A DNA stretch of 64,000 nucleotides from Gemmatimonadota bacterium. GTDB lineage: Bacteria > Gemmatimonadota > Gemmatimonadetes > Longimicrobiales > Gaopeijiaceae. The notes beneath the pieces are model-generated. The model was not told where the DNA came from. It ran no database searches and saw only the letters and a program-made list of their open reading frames with translations. How positions within the stretch are numbered: the first letter of the stretch is position 1; the number at the start of each line of letters is the position of its first letter. The position numbers were made by a program, and so were the translations under genes. Shown here in pieces: positions 10,238 to 19,212 of this stretch. The DNA lies in assembly GCA_028874905.1 (NCBI GenBank), contig JAPPGZ010000092.1:13300-77299 (forward strand), read 5' to 3'.

Positions 10238-10305
10238 GATCCCGTCCTCTTTGTGTGGTTCCGCGCCTCTTTGAGGTATCCCGCGGCTACGGTAACTTCG
10301 CGACC

Positions 10306-11277
10306 ATGAAGATTGCCATCTACGGCGCGGGGGGCGTTGGCGGCTATTACGGCGGCGTACTCGCGCGTGCGGACCATGACATCGCGCTGCTCGCGCGCGG
10401 CGACCACCTCACCGCAATCCGTCGATCCGGCCTCCGCGTCCGTTCGCCCCGGGGAGATTTCCACGTGCGGCCTGCCGCTGCCACCAACGACCCCGGCGAT
10501 ATCGGCCCCGTTGACGTCGTCATCGTCGCGGTGAAGTCGTCGCACCTGCCGGCGGTGCTCGACGGTATCGCCCCGTTGCTTGGTCCCGAGACCCTCGTCG
10601 TGCCGTTTCTGAACGGCGTCGACGCGCACGAGGCGCTCGTCCCGGCGGTGGGGCGGGAGCGGATGGGCAAGGGACTCACGCGCATCATGAGCGAGATCGC
10701 GGCCCCCGGGGTGATCCGGCACATCGGCGTGGATCCATACGTGGCCATCGCCGAATGGCACGGCAGCGCGTCGCCGCGGGTCGAGGCCCTGGTGGCCGCG
10801 CTGCGCCATGCCGGCGTCGATGCCGAGGTGCCTCCCGACATCGATGTGGCACTCTGGCTCAAGTTCCTGTTCATCTGCTCGGTGGGTGGTGTCGGCGCGG
10901 TGTGCCGGATGCCGCTGGGCGCGGTGCGCACGCTGCCGGAGACGCGGGCGCTTCTGCGGCGGGCGATGGAAGAGATCGTTGCGGTGGCGGCCGCGCACGG
11001 AGTGTCATTGTCCGACGAAGCGGTTTCCTTTGCGATGAACACCGTGGACAGCTTCCCCGCAGAGGGCACCTCGTCGCTGCAGCGGGATATGGTTGCCGGG
11101 GTGCCGTCCGAACTGGACGCATGGAGCGGTGCGGCGGTGCGGCTGGGTGCCGAAGCAGGCGTGCCGACCCCCGTCCATTCGTTCATCCATTCGGTCCTGT
11201 TGCCGGCGGAACTGGAGGCGCGGCGCTCGGCCGAAACCGGTAGATTCGTGGAAACGGATCGCGGGTCGCGCACGTAG
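10306..11277 (+). CDS. 2-dehydropantoate 2-reductase family protein
   Basis: A 323-aa NADP-dependent ketopantoate reductase-like protein (PanE/ApbA fold), the family that makes pantoate for CoA synthesis. The N terminus MKIAIYGAGGVGGYYGG is the Rossmann glycine motif and LLARGDHL contacts NADP. The middle has VIVAVKSSHL and FLNGVD. The C-terminal helical domain has LWLKFLFICSVGGVGA and SLQRDMVAG. ATG 10306 is chosen because the Rossmann motif begins at once; an ATG-type start 17 codons upstream adds nothing family-like. Paralogues with other keto-acid substrates are common, so panE itself is not asserted. Confidence 0.9.
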   Translation: MKIAIYGAGGVGGYYGGVLARADHDIALLARGDHLTAIRRSGLRVRSPRGDFHVRPAAATNDPGDIGPVDVVIVAVKSSHLPAVLDGIAPLLGPETLVVPFLNGVDAHEALVPAVGRERMGKGLTRIMSEIAAPGVIRHIGVDPYVAIAEWHGSASPRVEALVAALRHAGVDAEVPPDIDVALWLKFLFICSVGGVGAVCRMPLGAVRTLPETRALLRRAMEEIVAVAAAHGVSLSDEAVSFAMNTVDSFPAEGTSSLQRDMVAGVPSELDAWSGAAVRLGAEAGVPTPVHSFIHSVLLPAELEARRSAETGRFVETDRGSRT

Positions 11278-11342
11278 AAGAGGCATGCGTCCGACCGGGG
11301 ACGGGAAGCCTTGCAAACAGTGGACTGGACGAGCAGACAACG

Positions 11343-12110
11343 GTGTTCATGACGCCCTGGGTAAAGCGGTTGCTCCTGGCGAACGTCGTCATGTATCTGG
11401 TGACGCGGGTCGCCCCCGGCCTGGTCCAGGGCCTTGCGCTGGTTCCCGCCTTCATCCCGTACCAGCCGTGGACCCTCGTCACGTACATGTTCCTCCACGG
11501 CGGGTTCGGGCACATCTTCTTCAACATGCTGATGCTCTTCTTTTTCGGCCCGCGCCTGGAGGAGCGACTCGGAAGCAGGACGTTCATCTGGTTCTATCTG
11601 GCGTGTGGAGTGGGCGGGGCTCTTCTCTCGTTCATGACGCCCTTTTCGGCGATCGTCGGCGCCTCGGGAGCGATCTACGGGGTGGTAATCGGTTTTGCGC
11701 GCTACTGGCCCCGCGAGGACATCTACATCTGGGGCATTCTGCCGATCCAGGCCCGCATGCTGGCGATCTTCATGGTGGCGCTCAGCCTCTTCGCAGGGTT
11801 CACGGGGGCACAGGACGGGATTGCCCATTTCGCTCACCTCGGGGGACTCCTGGCCGGCTGGGTGTTTCTCAGGAGCTGGGAAAAGCGCCGTAGACAGCGG
11901 GTAGTCCGGCGTCCTTCGGCACGCTCCCGGATGTCCGGGATTCGCGACGCGGATGCGATTCAGAACTGGGAGGCGATCCGGCGCGAGAGCCTACACGAGA
12001 TCAACCGGGAAGAAGTGGACTACCTGTTGACGAAGGTGAAGAAGATGGGCGTCGGCTCGCTGACCGCCGAGCAGCGGGCGTTCTTGGATCGGATGGCGAA
12101 GCCCCGTTAG
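11343..12110 (+). CDS. Rhomboid-family intramembrane serine protease
   Basis: A 255-aa membrane protease that cleaves transmembrane substrates within the bilayer. The conserved HGGFGHIFFNM lies at residues 52-62, the nucleophile S108 is in VGASGAIYG, and the partner H165 is in AHLGG. About six hydrophobic segments span residues 9-175. A basic, soluble C-terminal tail of about 75 residues ends with EEVDYLLTKVKKMGVGSL, seen in other rhomboids with cytosolic tails. The start is GTG 11343 or the ATG two codons later (11349). It begins 65 bp after the panE-like gene on the same strand. Confidence 0.93.
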   Translation: MFMTPWVKRLLLANVVMYLVTRVAPGLVQGLALVPAFIPYQPWTLVTYMFLHGGFGHIFFNMLMLFFFGPRLEERLGSRTFIWFYLACGVGGALLSFMTPFSAIVGASGAIYGVVIGFARYWPREDIYIWGILPIQARMLAIFMVALSLFAGFTGAQDGIAHFAHLGGLLAGWVFLRSWEKRRRQRVVRRPSARSRMSGIRDADAIQNWEAIRRESLHEINREEVDYLLTKVKKMGVGSLTAEQRAFLDRMAKPR

Positions 12111-12170
12111 GGACGCTACAACCCAGGCTCGCAAGCCGCCGGGGTTCCACGCCGGCGACGGGAAACCGGG

Positions 12171-12632
12171 TCAACCCGTTCCGCTGGACTTCCGCTTCGG
12201 GATGACCTCCCCGGTCTCGCGGTCGTAGTCGACGATGTTCTCCCACTCCGAGGCATCGGAGCGCGCGACCACGGCCACGACATCCTCCGTGTCGCTGATG
12301 TTGATGACCTCGTGGGGAACGCCCGGCTCGATGAAGATGAAGTCGCCGGCGTGGTTCACGATCGACTCCTGGAGGTGGGGCCCGAAGTCATGGCGCACGG
12401 TGCCTTCGAGAATGTAGAGCATGACTTCGAAGTCGACGTGGATGTGCGCGAAGGCTACGCCGCCGGGCGGGATCCGGGCCACGTTCATGGAGAGCTCTCG
12501 GGCGGGGACGTTCTTTGCCGAAAGGCCCGTCTTGTAGTGGATACCGTTCCAGCCCCGGTGGATTCCGCTGGCGCGGATCGTGTGGATGCCGTCGCGGCCG
12601 TCGGGGATGCCGGGCCGGTCGTCGGCGCTCAC
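12171..12632 (-). CDS. Cupin-domain protein
   Basis: A 153-aa single-domain cupin. The metal-binding motif 1 is present as FAHIHVDFEVMLYILEG and motif 2 as FIFIEPGVPHEVIN. Such proteins are dioxygenases, isomerases or sensors; nothing here fixes the reaction. Its start overlaps the stop of the HAD hydrolase by 4 bp (ATGA), so the two are translationally coupled and probably act on related small molecules. It converges on the rhomboid gene across a 60-bp gap in which I see no clear terminator. Confidence 0.85.
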   Translation of the reverse strand: MSADDRPGIPDGRDGIHTIRASGIHRGWNGIHYKTGLSAKNVPARELSMNVARIPPGGVAFAHIHVDFEVMLYILEGTVRHDFGPHLQESIVNHAGDFIFIEPGVPHEVINISDTEDVVAVVARSDASEWENIVDYDRETGEVIPKRKSSGTG

Positions 12633-13402
12633 CGGTCCCCCAGGAGCAGCTCGGCCAGCCCGGCCATGTCCGGGACCTCGGCGTCCGGCCGCGCCGTGGA
12701 AGACGGGGTGGCGCCGGTCGCTCCGCCGCGGCTCTTCCTGTTCACGTGCACGGTGGCGTAGCCGAGGGCAGAGGCTGGCGCGATGTCATGGTAGAGGCTC
12801 TGCGCGACGTGCAGGGCCCGTTCCCGCGCGATTCCCGACCGCGTGGCCATCTCCTCGAAGTGTGCGGTGGCGGGCTTGTAGCTGCCGACCTGCTGCGCGG
12901 TGACGACCCAGTCGAAGTCGATGTCCAGCCGCTTGCGGGTGTCGGCAAAGAGGTCGTCGTCGACGTTGGAGACGATGCCGAGCCGGAAGCGTGCACCCAG
13001 TTGCCGGAGCGCCTGGACGGTGTCCGGGAAGGGGGGCCAATCGGCCACCGACGCCGCGAAGGCGTCGCACTCTGCTCCGGTGGGGCGAAAGCCGAGTACG
13101 GAGCCGAGCCGGACCAGCGTCAGCGCCAGCACCTCGCGGTAGATGCGGTATCGCTCCCCCTGGACCACGTGCTCGGCGTCGCCGAACGCCTTGAGGATGG
13201 CCGCGTCCGTGGCGGACCGTCCGTGCGACGCGCAGACCGCCTGCACGCCCTCGATGATCCCCGTCTCCCAATCCACCAGCGTGCCGTAACAGTCGAACGT
13301 GAGAAGGTCGAAAAGGTCGGGGTCGAGCCGGGCGCCGGGGTCCGGCGAGGGAGGGAGTGGCTGGCCACCCGTTTCCGGGTTGCCCTCGGCGGTGGCGTTC
13401 AC
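12629..13402 (-). CDS. HAD-superfamily hydrolase, haloacid dehalogenase type II-like
   Basis: A 257-aa HAD hydrolase. The nucleophile D37 lies in LTFDCYGTLVDWE. Motif II is in GIVSNVDDDLF and the motif III lysine in SYKPATAHFE; an acidic motif IV region follows as SLYHDIAPASALGYATVHV. The FDCYGTL form and the cap-domain length match 2-haloacid dehalogenase-like members, many of which are phosphatases. About 30 proline-rich residues precede the domain. Coupled to the downstream cupin by an ATGA overlap. Confidence 0.88.
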   Translation of the reverse strand: MNATAEGNPETGGQPLPPSPDPGARLDPDLFDLLTFDCYGTLVDWETGIIEGVQAVCASHGRSATDAAILKAFGDAEHVVQGERYRIYREVLALTLVRLGSVLGFRPTGAECDAFAASVADWPPFPDTVQALRQLGARFRLGIVSNVDDDLFADTRKRLDIDFDWVVTAQQVGSYKPATAHFEEMATRSGIARERALHVAQSLYHDIAPASALGYATVHVNRKSRGGATGATPSSTARPDAEVPDMAGLAELLLGDR

Positions 13403-13417
13403 GAGTGAGCCCCCCCT

Positions 13418-13924
13418 CTACATGTCCTGGAAATCGGCTGTCGGTCCGAACAACTGCGGAACCGGAACGTCGAGCAGCCGAAGGTAGACGCCGAGTTGCG
13501 CCCGGTGGTGGATCAGGTGGTCCAGGATGAAGGTCCGCAGGACGATCCTCTTCGGCAGGGTAAAGCGGGCTTCACCGGCGACCAGCATCGTCCAGGGGCC
13601 GTCCATCTCCTCTTCGGAAGAGCCTTCTATCGCAGCGCGAGCCGCTGCGGCACTGTTGTTCAGCGCCTCAACCAGTTCGGCGCTCGAGCCGAGTGGGGCC
13701 ATGGGCGGCGGCCCGCCCTCGGCGGGCGCGATGTCGAACTCGGACGTGGACAGGGTGGCGATCGTCCAGCTGGGCAGGTTGGAGATATGGGTCGCGAGTT
13801 CGCCCAGCGTCCAGGACCTGTCGTGGGGCTTCCAGTCCAGACGATCGTCGGGCACAGTCTCCAGCAGGGTCTTCGCCCCGGCGATGATCTGGTCGAACGC
13901 GGCGAGTTGGCCTCGTACAGACAT
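13418..13924 (-). CDS. DinB-family protein
   Basis: A 168-aa four-helix-bundle protein of the DinB/YfiT type, usually a metal-dependent thiol transferase or of unknown role. His residues that would bind the metal are in LGELATHISNL and FILDHLIHHRAQLG. Start ATG 13924 is preferred over one 11 codons upstream because GAAAGGA precedes it by about 6 bp. It sits 15 bp upstream of the HAD gene on the same strand, so one transcript may cover DinB, HAD and cupin. Confidence 0.88.
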   Translation of the reverse strand: MSVRGQLAAFDQIIAGAKTLLETVPDDRLDWKPHDRSWTLGELATHISNLPSWTIATLSTSEFDIAPAEGGPPPMAPLGSSAELVEALNNSAAAARAAIEGSSEEEMDGPWTMLVAGEARFTLPKRIVLRTFILDHLIHHRAQLGVYLRLLDVPVPQLFGPTADFQDM

Positions 13925-14006
13925 GGGTCGTCCTTTCAATGACCTGTGGGGGGGCAAAAGGTAGAGAAAGGCGCCGGGCGAAGGAATAGCGGCCAGTCCA
14001 GCCCCA

Positions 14007-15266
14007 CTACCTCGACCTCACCCGGCGGAAGAGCCGGTCGGCCAGGACCGCGGCAGCCGGGGCGCCAACCGTCGCCATGACGATCCCGAGCCCCCGCGAG
14101 CCGCTGAACCCGTCTTCCTCGTCCGTTAGCGCGAGGACGACGCCGGGTGCGGACAGTATCGCGTTTGCAACCGCGTTCCTCCACATGCTGCCGCGCGAAA
14201 GGTCCGTGCCGCCGACCCGCGCAACGACCAATCCCACTCCGACCTGGGGGGCACCGTAGAGTGCAAGGCGCGAGCCGGCATTGACGAGAAACCCGCATTC
14301 GGCCTCGTAGAAGTGTTCTGCAAGGGATTCGAAGTTCAGGCAGCGATTCGACAGCGCGTAGCCGGCGAGGAGGCCGACCGCGTTGGCGGCGCTCGCGGCC
14401 GCCAGGGCCTTTCCCCACGGATACGGCCTGGACTCCAGCGCCCAGTTGTAGAGGCCCGCGGGCGCTTCCCGTGTGCCGTCCGCCAACGTCCCGCCCGATC
14501 GGGTCTCGATGAGGATCACGCCGGCGTTCGAGTCGGCTCCGTAGCGCACACCAGCTTCTCCCGGCGGCACTGCCTCGACGCTATGAATCTCGTTGATCGG
14601 AAGCGTGTTGAGGGTTACCAGGCCATTGGACTGACGCACGTTGTCGACAATCACGATAGGCGTGAGGCAGCCGGGTTGGGCAAAGCTCGTGACGCCCCTG
14701 AACTCGACGCACACCAGTTCGCCCGGTTGGCTGCGTCCGCTTCGGACCCGCACACCCGGCAGCAATTGCGCGAGGGCGTTGGCGAGGTGGTTGCCGGTCC
14801 TGGCGATCGGTGCCAGCTGCTCCGACGTGACGCGTCGCCGGGCAGTCCCGAGCGCGCGTGCGCTCCGCTGATCCCGGGACACGACCTCGACTACTACCGG
14901 ATCGAGCGCAATTGCCGTGGGCGACAGTGTCACGCGCAGCGCGAGCCGCTCCCCCGGCGCCAGCGACAGGTGCTCCTGAAAGGTCCCGTATGCGAGGTGC
15001 GTCACGGTGAGCGCATAGACTCCGGGAGCGGCTCGCTCGAACTGGAACAACCCGACACCGTCGGTGACCTGTTCGGCCCGGGCCGAATCCGCCGCCGCCT
15101 CGCGAAGAGGCACGAGGACGATTTCCGCGCCCTGTACGCCAGCGCCCGTGTCGCGGTCGACCACGCGGCCCGAGATGCGGGGCGGCCCTTCCTGCGCGGC
15201 GAGCACGCCCACGCCCCAATGCGGCATCCCCCCGAACCCATACAGCCATATCAGGATGCCTACCAC
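14007..15266 (-). CDS. Carboxypeptidase-regulatory plus TonB-plug domain protein
   Basis: A 419-aa envelope protein lacking a TonB-dependent receptor barrel. A hydrophobic leader (residues 1-27, ending VLAAQEG) is followed by a carboxypeptidase-regulatory domain starting RISGRVVDRDTGAGV. A plug-like domain then carries GVRVRSG, CLTPIVIVDNVR and AGVRYGADSNAGVILIETR. The last ~120 residues hold weak hydrophobic stretches. The start is inferred: GTG 15266 overlaps the TAG of the upstream gene, and the leader begins there. This plug-only layout is common in Gemmatimonadota-like genomes, function unknown. Coupling to the TolB-CehA protein suggests a shared surface complex. Confidence 0.75.
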   Translation of the reverse strand: MVGILIWLYGFGGMPHWGVGVLAAQEGPPRISGRVVDRDTGAGVQGAEIVLVPLREAAADSARAEQVTDGVGLFQFERAAPGVYALTVTHLAYGTFQEHLSLAPGERLALRVTLSPTAIALDPVVVEVVSRDQRSARALGTARRRVTSEQLAPIARTGNHLANALAQLLPGVRVRSGRSQPGELVCVEFRGVTSFAQPGCLTPIVIVDNVRQSNGLVTLNTLPINEIHSVEAVPPGEAGVRYGADSNAGVILIETRSGGTLADGTREAPAGLYNWALESRPYPWGKALAAASAANAVGLLAGYALSNRCLNFESLAEHFYEAECGFLVNAGSRLALYGAPQVGVGLVVARVGGTDLSRGSMWRNAVANAILSAPGVVLALTDEEDGFSGSRGLGIVMATVGAPAAAVLADRLFRRVRSR

Positions 15267-18200
15267 TCGATGCGCCAGATCCGCCCCCCTTCTCCCGCGG
15301 CCCACCCGACCCGGCCGCCCGGCGCGAACTCTACCGCCCACGCGCTCACGCCCTCGAGCGGCTGCCAGGTCTCGCCCATGTCGGCAGTGAACGCGGCGCC
15401 GGGCGGTGCCACGGCCACGATGTTCCGGTACGGGCCCCAGCGGCCGACCGCACTGCCGTACACGGCTCCGTCGATCGGCGCGGGGCTGGCGGCCGTCCAG
15501 GTGCGGCCCCCATCCCTGGTGACCGCCGCGTTCGCCGCGACCACCTCGTCGCGCGCGCCCAGATCCCCGCCCAGCGCCACGACCGGCGATCCGTCCGCCA
15601 GGGCCAGCGTGAAGATCCCGGCTACATCGCCCGTCGCCATCGGCACGGCGACCTCGCTCCATGTGGCGCCGTAGTCATCCGTCGCCAGGATCCGCGCAGA
15701 CCCGCCCGCGCCCGTCCCGATCCACCCCCGACCCGAATCGCCCGTGCGGGCGCAGGTGCCGCTCGCCGCGAAGCCGCCCTCGCCTTCGTTGGCCGCCGGG
15801 GCGGCATCGGCGGGAACCCGCGCCCAGCTCCGCCCGCCGTCCTCGGTGAGCAGGATGTACGGGACGCCGTCGAAGGAGTCGCCGTACGCGAAGCCCCGCT
15901 CTCCGTCCCAGAAGTCGAGGCAGTCGAGGAAGCCTTCGGGCGCGTCCATCAGGAAGCCGAGCGTCCAGGTCTCGCCGCCGTCGGCAGTGCGGTAGATGCG
16001 CGACGCCGGTCCCGTGCCCGCGGTCAGCGCAATGGCTGCACGGGACGAGAACCCGTGGATGTCGCGGAACTGGAGTGAGTCCCCGCCGGGCGCCGACACG
16101 CGGTCCCACGCGTCCCCGCCGTCGACCGTCCGCAGAATCACCCCGCCGTGCCCGCTCGCCCACACGGTTTCCGCCGACACCGGGCTGATCGCCTGCAGGA
16201 CGTCGGTCGTGCCGCTGGACTGTTCGGTGATGGTGGGAAGGCCTGCGCCGCGGTCGGGGGCCGCGCCGGTGCCGCGTCCTGCGCCCGGGTCGCCGCCCGC
16301 TGCACCCGCGTCGCCCTCCGCCCCCGCGCCGCGCCACCGGTACACCTCCCGCGCCTGCTCGAACTGCACGTACACGTGCTCCCTTTCCCGCTCCGACCGC
16401 CACCCCGGCCACAGCTCCGCCATGACCTGCAGCTTGTCGATCCAGCGCAGCGCATAGTCCGCGGCGGCTGCGCTTCGGATCGGACGGCCAGCGACCGTCA
16501 CCCAGACCGGGTTGGTGAACGCCTGCGGATATGACGTGTCGAGCGGCCAGCGGTCCTCGGGGGCGCCCGCGACCCGCAGGTGGATCCAGCCGCTCGCGCC
16601 GATGGCCAGGGTGTCGTCGATGTCGAGGGACTTGCGGTCGCCGGCGGGTTCCCAGGTGCGGACCACGTCGCCGTCGACGACCAGCTCGACCCTTTCCATC
16701 GGCACCACGCTCCACACCCGGCCACGCAGCCGCACCTCGCCGGGCCCTTCGAGGTCGACCTCTTCCCCCGGCCCTCTTCCATCGACCGTGAACTTGATCA
16801 GCGGGCCGGAACTGACGAACGAGGTGCCGTCGCGAATCCCCTGGAACCACCCGTCCATGGTCAGCGTGCCGTCCGGCGTGCTGACGTACGTGCGCATCGA
16901 GCCCACCAGCGGTGTCGCGTGGAGGCTGGAGATGGAATCCTCGCCGCCAACCACGGTCGCGCGAATTCCGTTGCTCCACACGGCGTAGACCGGAGGCCAG
17001 CCGTCCTGGGGCGTGGACCACTCGACCGCGTCCGCGGCCGCAAGCGCGGCGTCGACGATGTAGCCCTTGGCGCCACCGAGATTCCCCTCCAGCGGATCGC
17101 CGTTGTAGAACGAGTGGACGTAGGCCGTCGTCGCTCCCTGGGCCTTGGCCTTCAGCATCATGTCCGTGTTGCTCGGATAGAGGCTCTCGATCCCGGTGCC
17201 TTCGTACCCCATCGCATACGGCGCGATCAGGTGTTCCCGGTGGCCGAACATGAATACGTGTCCATAGAAGGGCGGGCGGTACTCCTGCCCGACGACAAGC
17301 AGGCGGTCCGGCTCCGAGAGGGGATGCGGGCCGCCGCCCGGGATCCAGTACTGGTGGTCGAGGATGCGGTTGTCCTTGTTGGCGACCTGCTCGGCGACGA
17401 CGTCCTGGTCCTCCGCGGCGGACATCATCATCAGGTTGGCCAGGCTGTTGCGCAGGTTGCCGGCGTAGTTCATGTGCACGTGCGTGGAGCCCGAGAACCA
17501 GCCCTCGTCGGAGAGATCGGAAATCTCCATGAGCGTGACCGTCATCGAGGTGGTCTCGCCGGGGCGAATGACGGCGGTGTAGGTCGCCGGGGCGGTCTCG
17601 AAGCCGCGCACGAAGGTCATTTCGGCTTCGCCCGCCGGGAGCTGCACGGTAAACGATCCCGGGTGATGAAAGATCCGGTCGCCTTCGCGGGCCACGCGGG
17701 CATAGGCACCGGCGGGTGCGTGGAACTTGCCGTCCGCAGCGGTCAGGTGCACGCGGCTGGCCAGCGGCTCGCCCTCCTGATCGACGGTGGTTACGACGAG
17801 GGTGCCCGTCGGCCGCGCCCAGTGCCGTTCGGTGATGTCGACGCGCCGCAGTCTGCCGCCGTTGGCCTCCAGCAGGTACAATTGCGGCAGACCGCTCGCG
17901 TGGTGCAGCCCGCCCCCCGCCGCCGGTCCGCCCTCCGCTGTCGGCCCGTCCCCGGCAACCGGTTCGTCGCCATTGGCCACGAAGGCGATCCACTCCGCAT
18001 CGGGCGACCAGCGCGGGTGGAAGGCGTCGTGGTCGAAGAAGGTCATCTTGTACGGCTCGCCACCCGTCGTGGGCTGCACGTACAGGTTCTGGAACTGGTC
18101 GGCGGCGCCCGCGGTCGAGGAGTAGACGAAGCGCTGGCCGTCGTACGAGACGTGTGGCTGGGTGCGGTAGAGGGTCTGCTCGGCGAGGACGAGCTTGCGG

Positions 18201-18946
18201 TCCTCGATGCCGCCGGCCCGGGCCGGAACGCGGTAGACGTTGCCGCTGCCGAGTGCGACGTCGCGGTTGGAGACGATCAGCAGTTCCTCGCCGTTCGGCA
18301 GCCACGCGGGGGAGATGTGCATGTCCCAGGCACCGAAGTAGAGCCGGTCGCGGCCGAAGGTGTTGTCGGAGGTGACCGAGAGCTCCGGTCCGGTCCAGGC
18401 GCCGTCGGCGAAGGGGCGGATGTAGACGTTGAAGTAGCCGCTGGGAGCGGTCGAGACGTAGGCGATGCGGCCGCCGTCCGGCGAGAAGCGGGGGTCGGTG
18501 TGGACATGGGCACCCTCGGTGAGGCGGTGGCGCTCGCCGGTGGCCGTGCTCATGACCTCGAGGTCGATCGTGCCGCCGCCGTCGTCGGTCGTGTAGAGCA
18601 GCCAGGCGCCGTCGGGCGAGTAGTTGGGGGACGAGTAGTAGTCGGGGCCGTGCACGATCTCGTGGGCGTCGCCGGTCGCGATGTCCACCTCCCAGAGCGA
18701 CCCGCTCATCGCCACTGCGACGCGTTCGCCGCCGGGGTGCCATTCGGGGTACCAGGGCGACGAGGAGGGCGCCGGAGGAAAGTAGAAGTTGTGCATGTAG
18801 TTGCCGCCGTGCGAGGCGGCGGGGTACGCGCGCTGCGCGGTGAGGTGGGCGGCGGGGAGGAGGAGTGTGGCGAGGGTGGCCAGCGCGAGGGTGAGGGGGG
18901 CGGTGGAGGTTCGCGTAAGCGCGGCGGGGGAGCCGATTTGGGACAT
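15260..18946 (-). CDS. Exported TolB-propeller / CehA-McbA PHP / Ycf48-like propeller fusion
   Basis: A 1228-aa exported protein with three recognisable modules. After a signal peptide (residues 1-32, ending HLTAQ), residues ~55-380 form a TolB/WD40-like propeller with repeats such as PRFSPDGGRIAYVS. Residues ~385-480 look like a carboxypeptidase-regulatory sandwich. From residue ~487 a CehA/McbA-type PHP metallohydrolase domain begins with STHVHMNYAGN and continues to ~860. A Gly/Ala/Asp linker then leads to a Ycf48/BNR-type propeller (~905-1228) with repeats TVDGGDAW, TADGGETW, TEDGGRSW and TRDGGRTW. The start follows from the signal peptide; upstream residues are not family-like. The last codons overlap the plug gene. 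Substrate unknown. Confidence 0.85.
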   Translation of the reverse strand: MSQIGSPAALTRTSTAPLTLALATLATLLLPAAHLTAQRAYPAASHGGNYMHNFYFPPAPSSSPWYPEWHPGGERVAVAMSGSLWEVDIATGDAHEIVHGPDYYSSPNYSPDGAWLLYTTDDGGGTIDLEVMSTATGERHRLTEGAHVHTDPRFSPDGGRIAYVSTAPSGYFNVYIRPFADGAWTGPELSVTSDNTFGRDRLYFGAWDMHISPAWLPNGEELLIVSNRDVALGSGNVYRVPARAGGIEDRKLVLAEQTLYRTQPHVSYDGQRFVYSSTAGAADQFQNLYVQPTTGGEPYKMTFFDHDAFHPRWSPDAEWIAFVANGDEPVAGDGPTAEGGPAAGGGLHHASGLPQLYLLEANGGRLRRVDITERHWARPTGTLVVTTVDQEGEPLASRVHLTAADGKFHAPAGAYARVAREGDRIFHHPGSFTVQLPAGEAEMTFVRGFETAPATYTAVIRPGETTSMTVTLMEISDLSDEGWFSGSTHVHMNYAGNLRNSLANLMMMSAAEDQDVVAEQVANKDNRILDHQYWIPGGGPHPLSEPDRLLVVGQEYRPPFYGHVFMFGHREHLIAPYAMGYEGTGIESLYPSNTDMMLKAKAQGATTAYVHSFYNGDPLEGNLGGAKGYIVDAALAAADAVEWSTPQDGWPPVYAVWSNGIRATVVGGEDSISSLHATPLVGSMRTYVSTPDGTLTMDGWFQGIRDGTSFVSSGPLIKFTVDGRGPGEEVDLEGPGEVRLRGRVWSVVPMERVELVVDGDVVRTWEPAGDRKSLDIDDTLAIGASGWIHLRVAGAPEDRWPLDTSYPQAFTNPVWVTVAGRPIRSAAAADYALRWIDKLQVMAELWPGWRSEREREHVYVQFEQAREVYRWRGAGAEGDAGAAGGDPGAGRGTGAAPDRGAGLPTITEQSSGTTDVLQAISPVSAETVWASGHGGVILRTVDGGDAWDRVSAPGGDSLQFRDIHGFSSRAAIALTAGTGPASRIYRTADGGETWTLGFLMDAPEGFLDCLDFWDGERGFAYGDSFDGVPYILLTEDGGRSWARVPADAAPAANEGEGGFAASGTCARTGDSGRGWIGTGAGGSARILATDDYGATWSEVAVPMATGDVAGIFTLALADGSPVVALGGDLGARDEVVAANAAVTRDGGRTWTAASPAPIDGAVYGSAVGRWGPYRNIVAVAPPGAAFTADMGETWQPLEGVSAWAVEFAPGGRVGWAAGEGGRIWRIEW

Positions 18947-19196
18947 GCTCGCATCCGGAGGGGGTGGTGCCGCGCCCGGGTGAGATGGGCGCGGGCGTGT
19001 AGGGATCGTACCGCGCGGCAGGGGGGTGGGCCAGTGGGGTGGGGGGTGTTGGGCGCGCCGGCGCGACGTAGCCGCCGTCCCGGATCGCCGCCGCCGGGAC
19101 AGCCGGTTTGCCACCGGCGGCACGGGGTGGCTACATATCCCGGCGGAACATCCCGCAGGCTCGTTGTCGAATGTCAACCAAAGGTTACGTAATGTA
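18947..19196. other. Divergent intergenic region
   Basis: This 250-bp spacer lies between the divergent TolB-CehA and amidase genes. The left ~200 bp are GC-rich without a gene I can support. The right ~45 bp are strikingly AT-rich and hold the palindromic sites described separately. Confidence 0.6.
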
Positions 19197-19212
19197 ATGT
19201 TAACTTTACATT
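19171..19212 (+). promoter_or_regulatory. AT-rich palindromic operator candidate before the amidase
   Basis: Seen directly: AACC-AAA-GGTT at 19176-19186, the palindrome TTACGTAA at 19185-19192, and AATGTAA (19191-19197) with its inverse TTACATT (19206-19212). The TTAC half-sites at 19185 and 19206 are 21 bp apart. The last palindrome covers the proposed amidase start ATG at 19197, so a bound protein would block translation start or transcription directly. Operator function is inferred from symmetry and base composition. Confidence 0.45.

Noticed and set aside
10246-10273. CCTCTTTG repeated 20 bp apart between the M24 and panE-like genes
   Set aside because: One copy is the ribosome site of the M24 gene on the other strand, the spacing is 20 rather than 21 bp, and the region is not AT-rich.
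16580-19192. An 870-codon open frame on the plus strand opposite the TolB-CehA gene
   Set aside because: It is an antisense shadow caused by high GC; it has no domain motifs and the opposite strand has clear ones.
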